Source: Fragilaria crotonensis
Taxonomy: Eukaryota; Bacillariophyta; Fragilariophyceae; Fragilariales; Fragilariaceae
NCBI GenBank assembly: GCA_022925895.1
Contig: JAKSYS010000209.1
Location: 24,739 to 88,738 of the forward strand
Direction: 5' to 3'
Length of the DNA stretch: 64,000 bases
The position numbers were made by a program, and so were the translations under genes. Under the pieces are notes generated by a model. That model was not told the DNA's origin, did no database searches, and saw nothing but the letters and a program-made list of their open reading frames with translations. This document shows positions 10,789 through 22,800 of the stretch, one piece after another (position 1 is the first letter of the stretch; the number at the start of each line of letters is the position of its first letter).

Positions 10789-12000
10789 ATTTTCCGGTTG
10801 TCGTTCGTCCGCAGGATCATGGGCGACTGTGAAGAAAGTTTGTCGATTCGTCATGCGCGTGGCGACCCTGATCGTGGTGTCTGGCACTTGGATGCGTAGG
10901 TATCTCATGAACGTCCTGCTCCGCCAACGGCCCACCATCTGTATCGTTTCGCTTGGCACACCTGCCAAGTGCATTGCCATGGCCGCGCCCGACCTAATCG
11001 AGTGCGTACCGATTCGATCGGCCTGGAGTCCCAGCCTCCTCTCCCGATAGTATTGTCGCGGCCTCAGCTGTTCGAGGATCGTTTTCGAAGAGACGTGTTC
11101 GAGCTCGTTCGATGTTGTCGATACGAAAGCGTTTATCTTCGGGTTCGTCCGACCAAGTCGTTCGTAGCCTCTAATTCTGTGAATCAATTCCGCAAGTGTC
11201 CGTACCGGACATATGTCTGCCTGACCGGGGTTGTTGTTCCTGTGCTGCGTCACCTTCGCTCCTTTGTCTCCGTTCTTTGTTGTCGATAGGTGATCGTTAC
11301 GGCGTCTGCATTTCGGGTTTGTTCGTAGGAGAAAGTCGTCAGCGTTTCGTCCTGTTTCCTGAATCGAACGTCGTCTACTCTGACTACCGATGTTCGTCTG
11401 CCGCCTCCCACGTCGGAGTATTCGCAAGACCTCATGGCGAAGAAAAAGGCCGTGACCACCAGTTGTCCGACTGCCACGTCCAACTCGTTCCTGGACCAGG
11501 ATCTCACCTTCCTGATCACTTCAAGAGGAATGGCTTGTTGTTGTGCGACTCCCGGGTCGTCGTCCGCGTACTTCTTCAATTGTAAAGCCAGAAGGGGGTC
11601 GAGGCGTCCGGCGGAGTCGTGGATTGGGCTCTCAAGTTTGTTAAGCCTGAAGGTCTGAGCCACACCGTCGAGGGTGGCACGAATGGTACCGGACATGGCT
11701 CCATTGCCATCTGTCGCAGGCTGTCTGGAGCGAAGCCGTCCGTCCCGAAGGGCGGCAGCGAAACACGCGAAGATTTCCGTCCTTTCGTTTCGTCCGAACC
11801 GGCGGAGAAAAGGTCGAGGTCGACTCCGACTCGCTCGAGGAATCGTGCGTAGCAGTTCCAGCTGCTGCTGCGCTTGGCGCGGGTTGAGTCGGCAAGAGCT
11901 GCGTTTTGCAGACGCAGCCAGTCTCCAATCTGCGAAATGAGGGCTGGCTGCAAGGGGATGATCCTGAAGTTCTGTGGGACAAAGGGTGAGCCATGTTTCC
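10744..12000 (-). pseudogene. Element D tyrosine recombinase (frameshifted)
   Basis: The recombinase follows the RNase H. The N-terminal SAM-like domain is at about 11,970-11,790 (LQPALISQIGDWLRLQNAAL, SSSWNCYARFLERVG). The catalytic domain has QLVVTAFFFAMRSCEY (first Arg), GTHSIRSGAAMAMHLAGVP (H-x-x-R box, about 11,010-10,960) and VGRWRSRTFMRYLRIQ (Trp and the probable nucleophile Tyr, about 10,930-10,890). All core residues are present. The frame changes near 11,690 and 11,300, and both breaks could be single-base indels. The enzyme would integrate the circular cDNA without duplicating the target, which fits the clean junctions. Confidence 0.85.
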
Positions 12001-14243
12001 TGATGAGCGAGGTGACCTCGTCGTCGTCGAGCGCGAAGTCTCGCGATAAAATGTCCGCCACCTTGTTCTCTCGCCCGGGAACCATTGAGTGTAGTGGTCG
12101 ATCTCGTGCGTCAGACAGAAATCAGCGAAACTCCTCGCGATGGTGAGGTGAAGCGGACAGTTGTCGTCGGCTGGACTTTGCCAGCCACCCTGCGGCCGAG
12201 GTGCTATCCCCTTGGCTTAGCAGGACGTCCGAGACTGGCGACCACTTTTTTCCTTCGCGGAATTCGACTACCATTCCCACGAAGGCTGCTAGAAACTCCA
12301 ACGTATTAAGTGTCGCTCGTCCCGCTAGATCTTCGGGCAGTTGGTATCGCCAAGCAATCCCGCTTTGGAGACCATATCCTCCTATCCCTTGCGGGCAAGC
12401 GTCCACCCGAACGATTCGCGTCGGCCACCTGCAGACCAATCTGTTGATGGAGATCCCTTGCGCCGCTCTTCGCAGGAAGCTCCTCCAAAGGCTCAGGTCA
12501 TCGCGTTGGGGATTCGTCAGTCTCGTCTTTCCACTTCGTTTCGATCTCTCGCATGCCTTGTAGAGTCGCCCCATGAAATGCCTGGAGTACGGGACGACGT
12601 ATGCGGCGTGGCTGAGTCGTCCGAGGGTCTTCTCCAGATCGTTCGTCGTTACGTGCGCATGCCTGTTCGCTAGGATCTTGTCGATCACTTTCGTCCATGC
12701 GTGGTATTTGTCCTCAGGCAGAGCGACCGTGAAGCGGCGTGTGTCTACCAGCCATCCCAAGATCATCTTCCGCTCAGATGGTTTCGCCTCGGCCAGGAAC
12801 TTCGGGATGGCAAGGATGTCGTCTCTGGGAAAGGATTCGTTTCCCTCTGCGTTGTGGGGTCTTCCCACTATGTGCAATGCAAGGGAATCGCTGCCGAGCT
12901 CTTTTCTGCGTCTCTTGGGTTGAAAGCCCCAAAAATGTCGTCCAGGTAACAGTCGAATCTGGGTAGATCGTCGTCGTTTGCGATCGGGTAGTTCACAGCG
13001 AAGAAATCGGCTTCTCCGAATTCGCTCGACCCGTCGATCATTCCATCGTCGTTATCTACGGCTTCGTCAGAATCAAGCAAGTGTTGATGCGGCGAGTGGA
13101 ATACCTTCGGGTCCCAGTCTGATCTCCTGACGAGGTCATTCGCAAGGTCCGTGATTACTTCGGACACGTCGCTCCACTGGGACGGGTTTGGTGCTCCTCC
13201 GAAAGTCATCCTGAGTGCCACGAGGAGCAGGTCGTCAATGCTAGTGCAAGACTTCAGGGCGGTTCGTGCCTTTAAGTGTATTCGTCTGTAGGCGGATTTG
13301 CAGTCCACCTTTGTGAGGAGGATGGGTTCTTTCGGCCACAATTGTCTGAGGTACGAGATGTGGTACATCAGTCGACTGAAAGCCCTGCCAAATCGTGCGG
13401 TCGTCAGTTGTGACGTGTCCACTCTGTCGTTTACGCTTCGTCCTGGGATCCCGCTGGGGTTGAATGACTGGTCGTGTGAGCCTTAGCTTCTCGATGGTCT
13501 GTCCCTTCTCGTCGATCGATGTCTGTGCCACCATGCCCAAAGGCGCCACCTCGCAGCCTTCTAATTCCAGAGCGGCCTCCCCTCGGTAGGGGCAGTTGCC
13601 AGCCCCTTTCCACTTCTTCTTTTAGCATTGATATCAACTTCGCTTCGTGGCCTCGGGCCGATTTGTGATTGCCACGGGCGAGGTTGTCGCGGACGTCGGC
13701 GAGGCGGTCGGCGTCGGAAATCTCGCGGAGGGGAAAATCCGCGCCGTCTGAAATGCGCTCTTGGAAGCGCGACCAGAGCGGGTGTGCGGAGAGGAGCGGC
13801 GCCAGGAGCGCGGCGGATCGAAATTCGGATCCGGGTGTCACCGCGCTGAACGGTTGGGCGTCCACGGCTGCCCCGAGGTCCAGCGCGTAGCGCCGGAGGA
13901 CTGCCAGGTTGTGAGCGGCCGCCTCGTGAGTCCATTCGAAGCGGAATTCGGTCGGGTGCGTCGTCGGCTGGGGGGCGTCGAGGATGCTGGCCAGAGCATC
14001 GGCGAGTCGAGGTTCGGGAAGGCGCGGGAAAGGCGAGTCGACATTCGGAAGCGGTATCGTCGGAAGTGGAACCAGGGCGAGTGACTTACCGTTGGTCCTA
14101 GGACCCCCAGAGGGGGGTGTCCAGGAGTCGTGACGTGAGACGAACGTCCTCGTTCGCAGTGCCGGGGCGGTCAGCTCCGCGGCGGACGGTCGTGGGCGGT
14201 CGGGCGGGGCGAGGCGGTGTCGCGGCCGCGAGCGATGTCTCAT
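11990..14243 (-). pseudogene. Element D reverse transcriptase and RNase H (frameshifted)
   Basis: The pol region opens near 14,243 with a Pro/Arg-rich leader, then SEFRSAALLAPLLSAHPLWS and the region before the RT. RT motifs follow: LTKVDCKSAYRRIHL (first catalytic Asp), LRMTFGGAPNPSQWSD, and FDCYLDDIFGAF (YLDD box, about 12,925-12,960). After a frameshift near 12,870 come GWLVDTRRFTVALPEDKY, the thumb, and RNase H (IVRVDACPQGIGGYG, LEFLAAFVGM, GDSTSAAGWLAKS, VPGRENKVADILSRD). Breaks lie near 13,560, 13,430, 12,870 and 12,110. Because the element's repeats show no substitutions, these breaks may not be old damage. Confidence 0.85.
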
Positions 14244-14398
14244 GCGTGGCGATCGTTGCCGTCGGGCGTGGTTGTGCAGCCGGGATTGCTATGGACGGAC
14301 CCGCTATGGGTCCATCGGTCGGCTGGCGCGAGTCGCGGAAAGGCGGTGCGTCCCCTGTCGTTCGTCGATTGTGAAATTCGCGATGGGCTGCCTCGTGA

Positions 14399-16686
14399 TC
14401 AAAGGACCACCGGGAAGGCTGAGCGACGAAAAAGTTGTAGTGTAAGCAGATGCAGAGGTCCTAATTTCGTTTTCTTGCTGGGCGGCGTCGAGTCGGACGA
14501 GGGTCGGCGCATGCGCGCCCTGCATTGTTCGATCCATGCCCTAACGCTCGCGGTTTGTTCGGTCGTAAGGGCGACGTGCGAAGCGCTCAGGAAGCAGCTC
14601 CGGACACACTTGCCGTTCAAGTGCCAGCGGCAGCACATGTTCGGGAGCGGCCCGCTCCGCACGTGATCGAGGAAGACCTGCCAGACGTCGTTGGCGTCCT
14701 TCGTGAACAGGTCCTGCTGCGGGTTCGTGACAGCGTCTGCTGGTTGTCCCTTTCGTCCAGATCGTGCGCCGCCTCCTCCTGATGCGCTGGGGGCTTCCGC
14801 CTTCGCGGCAGCGCTGCCCCCGGACCCCATCCTGTCTTTCAAGAAGTCGCAGGCGGGGAAGACGAAGGCTCCGTCCTCCAGTTGCTGACGCGTCGAACGG
14901 AAGTCTAGCAGATTCAGGTTGATATCGTCCTCGTGTTCCACTCCTGCGCACAACACCAAGTATTGTTGCGTTTCTCGATGAACCAACCGAGGCGACAGGC
15001 GGCCGAGTTGTCTTCGTGAGCTAGCTGTCGTAACGTCGCTAAGGTCGATCCGACTGCTCGCGTCAGGAAACGACACCACTCGTCCAACATATGCGTCAAC
15101 GGGGACCGCGGGCCGAAGAGGAGCTCGGCCACCCCGCCATGTTCTCGAGTAGTCGCGCGAGCTCGTGAAAATCACGCGGGATAGTGAAATTGAGCTTCGT
15201 CATGCTCTTGATGTCTTTGTCCGAGAATCCAGTTGTCGTGTCTGTCGTCTTAAGTTGCATTTGAACAAGGGTGCTTGCGTGGTCGAGAGCATCCCTGCCC
15301 GTCGCGTTCGATCGTGCGAGCGTCTGGGGCCCGCAGCAAAAAAGGCTGAAGGCTCCTGGTCTGTCCGAAGCGTCGGCTAGGAAGGATGCGGTCCGAATGG
15401 CTGCGCAGAAACCCATTGGGATGAATGCATCCCTCCCTTTCGTGTTGCGCAAGAAATGGTGTATGTGGTTTTGGACGTACGCCACGTTGCTGAGCGCTAG
15501 GATGTCTGCGAAGGTCTGGACGGGGCGAGTTGGGGTCCTCCCAAGGCGTCCTTCTCCGAAACGAACAGGATCATCCGCTTTGTCGACGGGGGAACGAGTC
15601 GAATCCTGTCTTCGGGATTTGAGGAGATGACGCGACTGCGCTAGCGACCTGTCTTTCGAGGAGGCTCGACAAGTTTCTGATGGCGTCGTTCTCTCGTCCT
15701 GGCGTTTCTGACTGATCGTCCGATTGGATGAGGCTTTTAGCCTTCACGGCCAGGTACTTCATGTGTAGGACTTTCGCCCAGTCGTCCGCTCGCCTAGAGT
15801 AAGCTGACGAAGCCGCCACTCCCACTTTGTTGGACCGTGAGTGGTTCTGGTGCTCGCTGCAACGCAGAGAACCCATCGAGGTACGTAGGACGCTGCTTCG
15901 GCCAACCTCGACGCCCGGTCGGGGTCCGGGTCCTCACTCGCCCTCTGTTTGATGGTCCTGACTATCATCAGGGCCAATTCCTCAGGGTCGGTGACGTATG
16001 ATTCCATGATGGCTGCTGCGATGAACGCCGGAACTGGTACTGTCGGTTTCATGGTGAAACCGACGACCGTGACGTCTTCTGTGTCGTCCGCGTCCGCGTC
16101 GTTCGTCTTGTCTTGGTCGTTAGTCTCGTTAGTATGTTTGCTCGACTTGGATCTGCCTCTTGGGGCACTGCCTTCTTGGGGCGTCCTCTCGTCGCTGCCA
16201 CAGGAGGTGGCTCCCGCGCCGGCGCCGATGCCTGTCCGGCGCTCGCTGACGCCTGACACCGAAGATCTCGTCGTCACCAATTCTTCAATCGCTCTTCGTA
16301 CGTCGGACGTAGAATTCCACGTGAGCATTTTGGACCAATCGTAAGGCGTTCCAACGTGGCTTCTGACGATCTGTTTCGTGTCGACCGCCATGGCGGCTGC
16401 GAATCCACCGCCGCCGAGAAGTGCCCATAGGGCGTTCGTTCCGTCGTTTAGTCCGTCGTCGGCGTCGTGGTGAAAGTGGTGGAACAGACGGATCGTCCCG
16501 TGCGTGTTTACCATCAGGTGTGCGATGTCCGGCGAACACAGGTGTACAAACCCTGTAGACTGTATTAATCGAATTCGATTTCGTGTGTAATCTGTTGAGC
16601 TTCGGGACCACTTCCCACTGGTCAAGGGCACGGAAGACGTCTTCCCACGTAGACGTCATCGTCATAGGGGACGACATGTCGGCCAT
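14399..16686 (-). pseudogene. Element D gag-like ORF with CCCH-type finger (frameshifted)
   Basis: The first ORF probably starts at 16,686 (MADMSSPMTMTSTWEDVFRA), 65 bp after A1. The frame then moves through at least three others (15,759-16,631; 15,571-15,876; 15,096-15,485; 14,399-15,175). Near the C-terminus, at about 14,600-14,640, CCRWHLNGKCVRSCFLSASH forms a Cys/His cluster that resembles the C-x8-C-x3-C-x5-H pattern in element C's gag, and KKTKLGP is a basic end. It would package the element RNA. Much of the middle (AVDTKQIVRSHVGTPYDWSK, IAAAIMESYVTDPEELALM) looks like folded protein rather than random frame. I do not recognise further domains. Confidence 0.7.
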
Positions 16687-16750
16687 CCTATCTGCGTTCG
16701 TCGTTCGAGTCGTCGGTCGGTTGGTGGTTTGAGGGAAGAGGCCAGATTAA

Positions 16751-16901
16751 ATTAACTAGAGTAGTGTCTTTGTTGATTCGAGTTCGTCCGGATTGTGAGC
16801 AATTCGCATCTTGTGTTGTGTCCGGGTGTTCGTCTGTCTGTGTCTCGTGTTCGTCTGTCTGACGGCGACTGCTCTCCCTTTCCCGAACTTCGGACATGCC
16901 A
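16751..16901 (-). repeat. Element D repeat A1 (5' terminus)
   Basis: This 151-bp repeat starts on the minus strand with TGGCATGTCCGAAGTTCGGG, directly after A's GCCGAT. It contains a Thr/Arg-like simple tract (GTCTGTCTGTGTCTCG on the plus strand). It matches A2 except for two extra C. Confidence 0.92.
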
Positions 16902-17226
16902 ATCGGCTTGCACTTCTTTGAGCACTCGACAAAACATATCATACTGACCTCCCATTCGATCAAGTGTAAATCCATTCACATTTGCACAATAAACCCGAAA
17001 AATATCCTCTCCTTTGTCCTCCAAAGCCTCCCCATTGTACATTTGATTTCATATTAGAGTGTGTTAGGAAAATTCCTGATTGACATTGATTCGCTATGGC
17101 CACGTTCCGCAGCGAAGAGTCTTTTCCATGCCGCTTGAGCTGTTGCAAGACAAGCAGACTCCTGTGGGGCATTCTGGTTGGGTGCCAGAACACCCTGTTC
17201 ACGTTTACCTCGATGGGCGCACTCAT
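16902..17226 (-). pseudogene. Element A ORF2 N-terminus (endonuclease start), interrupted by D
   Basis: The first codons (MSAPIEV) lie in the ATGA overlap with ORF1. After frameshifts the endonuclease start is clear: DIFRVYCANVNGFTLDRMGG and QYDMFCRVLKEVQAD. The frame stops at the D junction after GCCGAT and resumes at 9955 with GTGTCATGCGGACAAG (VSCGQ). The counterpart in E reads VQADVSRGQEHN without interruption. In APE-type LINE endonucleases this region holds the metal-binding Asn and Glu. Confidence 0.82.
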
Positions 17227-19772
17227 TTTGACTACATAGGATTGGTCAGCCCACGAGATTCCGATCGGGCCAACCGGGTTTGATCCTCTTGATTAGATAT
17301 ATCGCCTCTAGTCTCATCTCTGTGAGGTTCGGCGCTCGGGATCGACGTTTGTCGCGTATCTTGGTGTTGGGATGCAATATCTTGTAGCTCATCGCTACTA
17401 ATGACGTCATCAGCTAGAACTCCTGGCGTTGATTCGTAATAAGAATGATGAATGGATGATTGCTCTATCGTCGGCAATTTGGCTCGAGTCAAACGACAAC
17501 TCTTTGCTGCAATCGTGCAACGGGTGACTGGGATGGTCCGATACATCGGGCTCGGGGTCTTGCACGTAGGGATTTTCTGGCGTCCAGACTGTAGAACGAT
17601 GAGTTGACCGAGATCTGAACTGCTGTGTCGCTTGTTCTTCTGACATGTCTGATTCGGATTCTGCAGTTTCGGGAGGTAAAGAAGCATGCGGAGGATACAT
17701 TACTGGAGACGCCTGTTGTTTTGCAGGTGATTCACGAATAAATTGCCGTTTACGGCCGCTCGTCAATCGCCTACCACGAACGTCGTGCACTTCCAGGTCA
17801 TCTTCCGTGGTATCGGCATGTTCACTGGCTCTTTGTACTGATTAATTCCAACATTAGGAAAAGATGTCGATTGTTGCATCATTTGCATCACCATCTCGGT
17901 TAACATTTGCATGTGCCGATTTTGAGCTGCCATAAACGTCCGAAAATCTGAGTCTGAATTTTGAGCAATGAATGATGTTGGCTGTTGACTCGGTCGCTGC
18001 TGGAGTATCGCTTCACTTGCTTGCCGATTCGCGATCCATCTCTTGCTGCTGAGTTGCAACTTGACGTTCAAATTCCTGTCTTTGGTTCTGCCAATTGTCG
18101 TTCCATCTCCATACGCTGTTCTGCCACCTGACTTTCAAAAGACGTTGTTGATCAGCCGCTTACGTTCCAACTCTCGCTGTTTATTTTCTGCCTGACGTTC
18201 AAGCTCTAAGGCTTGTTGTTGCAGTTTTAAATCCATTTCGCGGCGTTGATGCTCGGCTTGACGTTCAAGTTCACGTTGATAAGACTCTTTCGACACTTCG
18301 AATTGATGCAACTTCATTTTGAGTTCCTCTACTGCTCTTGACGCCAAGTCAGACATGTACTCTTCATCGTATGTGGTTTGCGATGTGGAGGGTGCTTCAG
18401 AAACCGACGCTTGACGAGAGGTTCCCTTGACTCGTTGTGCCCATGTCTTCGAACGGGAGCTCGATCGATCACTTGGTTCTTTGGCTGTCAAGTCAATAAT
18501 AGACGGTGCATTATCCGATGCTGAATCCTCCGACATTGTTGCTGCGTACGACATTGCAGTGTTGATACTCGATGACAAATAAGTACCTTCGCCACTAGAA
18601 TATCCATCAGAAAACAACGGAGCAACTTCGGTGGGGTCACGAAATCGCTCATTGATAAGTTTTGCATCAGCAGATACATGGGTTTCGAACCAATCTTGCA
18701 GTTGAGATATAACACTGTTTCGAGCCTGATGAAAGGCTGCCTTATTCACCAACACTTTGTGACGTCCATCGTGTACAACATTTGAACCTGCAATAACATC
18801 TCTAATTCCAGGAACCGCTTTGATATGATCGGACATGTAATACATAGCATCTATACTCACGTTGTTCATGATGAAAACGTGATTGTCGTGCATGTGCTGT
18901 GTTTGTTGTCTGATAAACCGAACATAGGCCTCTGGATGCTTAGATCTCAATTGAAATGGAACGAAGTCATGTGTATCGCTATATGCGCGTTTCAACGTCT
19001 TCAGCAATTCCATCGAGTCCAGTTTTGCGGTTTCGATTGCATATGCTTTCGTCTTGATGGTCTTCCCGCAATGTTTGATCTGTGGAGTGGTGAAAGCCAA
19101 TTGAAACTTTGGAATTTTTGTCCGGGCCGGCAATTTACTCTGTATGTCTTGTCGCAATTTTTCGGTTGCGGTTGCGACGTCATAAAACTGTGGGTCTAAG
19201 CCCATGACAAATCCAAGTTGAGTGGTATCCCAGATATCCTCGGTCCATCGGTGCTCAGTAAGGAAGCAGTTGTTGTCTCGGAGAAGACGATACACTTTAG
19301 GTATGTTTTTGATTTCGGAAAGGGTTACAGACGTCCGAATTCTGTGAATAATCAACGCGGAACCTTTCGGAGATGCGATATACTTCTGGTGTTCACCTTG
19401 GACAGTATCTCTGACTCTAGATCTTGAATTGGAGTGATGAATTTGAAACTGTTTGGAGTGCTGCCCTATGGTCCACCTCATAGTGTCTACAATAGGCATG
19501 GTTTGCCCATTGTTATTCATGATCTGAATATCTGCACCACAATATTCTTGGACTGCTTGAATCCAATGAAGATGGATCTTGGACGGCGACACTGGTTCTC
19601 CATTGTTGTTCAGAAGAAATCGGAATTTCACTGTTTTCTCGACAAGGTGTTGGACATTTGTCCTTCCACCACGTCCACCGGGTGGCGTAACATCTGAGGC
19701 ATCGTCTGAGATTCCTCTCACAACCGATGGTACACTCCCATCTCTGGGAGAGCCGACGGGGAGGTCGGTCAT
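17223..19772 (-). pseudogene. Element A ORF1 (gag-like, coiled coil), frameshifted
   Basis: ORF1 starts at 19,772 (MTDLPVGSPRDGSVPSVVRG) and is open for 545 residues. The N-terminal two-thirds is a globular region conserved with element E (NNVSIDAMYYMSDHIKAVPG, FIRQQTQHMHDNHVF). A long charged coiled coil follows (ELKMKLHQFEVSKESYQREL, many ERQAE heptads). Frameshifts near 18,130, 17,790 and 17,680, and a TAG at about 17,233, break the rest, which has NRHMQMLTEMVMQMMQQ and STPGVLADDVISSDE. The ancestral stop TGA at 17,225-17,223 overlaps the ATG of ORF2 as ATGA. The N-terminal fold is not one I can name. Confidence 0.8.
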
Positions 19773-19868
19773 GGTCAGTTTCGTTCAGTACAAAACCTAC
19801 CTAAGATTCACGTAGAAATTAGTAAGGGTCTTACAATTTTTCCTAGAGCTGAGCTGTTTCTTTTTTAA

Positions 19869-22800
19869 TGAGGAGCACGCGAGTGGATACCCAACACTAG
19901 GGAGGTAACATGCGTAATAATACGTCCACGCTTCCAATTTTGTCAGAGGACATGTCCACAAGAAGGCGAGTGCGTCGTCACTTTTTCGTTTTAGTTGGCG
20001 AAACTGTTCCATCTGATTTCCGATGGGGGCCTTATAATGGCCAAGGGTTTTGTGTGCGTCATACACCGATAGCATTTTCAAGTTATGGACTTCATTCGTT
20101 TGACGATCCGTGACTTGAAGTATATTTTGGAACTCCTCGTGGGAGGGAACTAGTACTGGTGCTCCTTGGCTAGAGAACTTCCATTGCATCACATGACTCG
20201 AGCATTTGGACAATCCGAGAGCTCCACCACTTGCAGTGAGTAGATCACTCCATTCTTGAGCATTTTTCTGAGTTTGGGTAAACAGCTGTTCCACCGTTTC
20301 GGTTGACCCATCGGACGCGAATTTGTTTGTTTGACCATTACAATCGTCAACAAAACTGATCATGCCCAATTTGACCACAGTCGGATTCTCTGAGGATCCC
20401 ACATACAATGCCGGGGCGGCTACTTGGTCGTACCCATCAAGTAACGCGCTGGACAGCATGCACCATATAGCCGGGGAGTTTGCACTCCCTTGACCTGTGC
20501 CGTATATCGGGAATGTTTCCTCATGTCGGTAGCCTGTTGGTGCTAAGCCCAATTCGGTGCGGATGCGATATTCTGCAGTTTCAAGAGTTAGCGCGTTGGT
20601 CTGTGTGACCTCCAGCGGGACCCCGTATTTCCGACTGGCAATCATACCCACATTTGGTATAATGCGATCGTAGCATGCCGTAGCGTCGTAATTCGTTAGA
20701 ATAACTGGCTTCCTGGTTGCCCGCGAGATTTCGCACTGTAGCTCTTCAATAAATACTGGGTCCGGAGCGCTTCGGGCTGCCCGTGATCCATATTGTCCAT
20801 CGTTAAGAGAGTTGCTATCTTCGGCTTTGTGCATTGCTTCTCTCCACTTTACTCCTAATGCTAAGTTGAAGTCTGCTTCGTAGATATGAATCACTCTGGT
20901 GCGGTGAAGGCGAACATTATCGGGATCTTTGAACAATATGGTATTCGCAATTGTTTTCCATCGACTGTACGAATATCCTCTCTGCAGCGCATAGTTGAGC
21001 ATGTGTAGATGTAACTCAAACAATTCTTTCTGTTTGAGGTCAAGTTCGTCACGTTGTTGCTTGAATTCCTCCGTGAGCTCATCGTCGAATGCGTCCGTCG
21101 TGTAACTGTGTCGTGCTATCAGGGCCTTGAAATGTCCAAGATGAAGTCCTGATGGGGATGTTGTCGTAGACTCTGTCCATACTCGGAGCTTGCCTCTAAA
21201 TTCCGCCTCTGTGATAGTTGGCTTAGAGGGGTTTTGGTAGATGTCCTGTACTTTTTCCAGATGACTCAACAGACTTTGCACATTACCTGCTAATGCAGTA
21301 CTGTCGTACTCGCCATCTAGTATTTGCTGTCCCTGAGCTGTTGCTCCGTCAAATCCTAAGTCGGTGGCTAGGGGCGGTATAGTAAACGGTGTGCCAAAGG
21401 CTTGACCAAAATGAGCACGATTTCTTTGCTGCAATTTGTGTAATACCTCAGTGGGTACGTCGATTTGGACCCAGTCTGTACATGCTTTAGGATCTTCGCC
21501 CTCGAGCCTTGGAATTTCCACCCGCGTAACTCCTTGTCGGACCTGTTTTTTCCTCACATTTGCCAATTTTCGGAACATATTGTTGATATCCTCCGCTTTC
21601 TTGATTCGTCGCAATTTAATTGCTGTTTTATGATCCGCCGCTTCTATAGAATTCTCGAGATGTGTAATCTTCCGTTGGAATTCTTGGTCTCTGCGTTCCG
21701 TACTTGTTGCTATGAGATCTTTGATTTCCTTGTCAGTAACTCTCATTGCATGCGAACATGTTTGAATGGTATCGGGGAGAGTGAACGATGTGTCCAACTT
21801 CGCGATGTCGCAGCGTAGGACTTCCTGATGATTTAATCCAGTTTTCAGTGCTGTGAGTTGTTTCGTAAGAATAATCTTTTTCCTGCGTACCTGTGCTAAG
21901 TCGACTGACCATGCGGGTTCGAAGAATTTTGGAAGATCTCTTTCTGCGTTCAAACTTGCGTCCAGAACATCTTGATCGATGCGTTCCGCAAACATATGGC
22001 GATTTCCGGGAATAAAGAGGCGGGTCGAGCGTTCGAACGCATTACACTTTGTAAGCAGTTCGTGCTTTCGTCGTATGTATGCTGTTACTTGTTTATGGTT
22101 TCGTGTCGACAATTCCCGTTTTGTACGATTGACGAGCTTCTGAGTCTCGGACCCAAACAGCAATTCGGTGTCAAAGTCCATAAAGTATCCCCTATGATCG
22201 GTTGCGATCTCCGTATTAAACGCATCATATCCTGCGTGAATAAGTGCATTGCATACAGTGGGACTCGCGAGTGCATAATCTAAACGTTTCGATCCTCGTG
22301 CATACGTTGCTGGTGGGGTAGATGAGTGGCGGATTGCCATGACATCCATGAGCTGGTGGTCTCCTGCCAATTTACTCATACCATCAGGATCTGTGCCGAG
22401 GGGTTCGTTGAAGTCTCCAACAAGTAAGAGTTCATAACCCCGAGATTGGTAATCTATCAACCACTTTGATAAATCGCGGCGGAACGCTAGTCTTGGGTTC
22501 GTAACGTCATCTTCAGAATTGAGCAGCAGACTGACATGTTGTGCTGCGACTGTGATCTTGCCGGCTACACCTCCTTTGACAATGGGTTGATACGCTGATA
22601 TGATTGCGATGTTTCTTCCAGCCTGTCCTTGGTATACTTGGCTTGACCACCGACCCCATTTGTCCCGTTCTTGTTTGCATAAACGGCCAGTGAGCGAGCC
22701 CACTGTCATGACCATCGTGCCTCCTGGTTTAAACTGAGTTTGGAAGGGAATTGGCGACGTACCCATAACGAGACGACTTCTTTCCCAGTGTTGATGAGCG

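Larger units (their letters stand above)
9956..16901 (-). mobile_element. Element D: complete YR retroelement with split direct repeats
   Basis: This is a 6,946-bp GC-rich element inserted into ORF2 of element A. On the minus strand its order is A1 (16,901-16,751), gag, RT-RNase H-recombinase, B1 (10,788-10,493), A2 (10,492-10,344), an 89-bp spacer, and B2 (10,254-9,956). This A1-ORFs-B1-A2-B2 order is the known split-direct-repeat design of Ngaro/PAT-type YR elements, which replicate through a circle. The element starts TGGCATGTCC and ends TTTATTTCG; the B1/A2 junction reads TTTATTTCG-TGGCATGTCC, exactly the joined ends. A's sequence is unchanged on both sides (GCCGAT and GTGTCATGC), so there is no target duplication, as expected for a tyrosine recombinase. 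Confidence 0.93.
16902..19850 (-). mobile_element. Element A, 5' segment: LINE 5' end, gag and ORF2 start
   Basis: This is the upstream part of element A, from its 5' end at 19,850 to the D insertion at 16,902. On the minus strand it begins AGCTCTAGGAAAAATTGTAA and reaches TTTCTACGTGAATCTTAGG, matching the 5' end of element E (TCTGGAAAAACTGTAAGCCC, then TTTCTACGTGAATCTTAGG). The outer neighbour at 19,851 is the 18-bp target duplication in element B. The copy is therefore essentially full length: about 8.65 kb once D is removed. Confidence 0.9.

Noticed and set aside
17232-17687. Apparent separate 151-codon gene
   Set aside because: It is the frameshifted C-terminal end of element A's ORF1, aligned with E's STPGI-AEDVISSDQLQD region.
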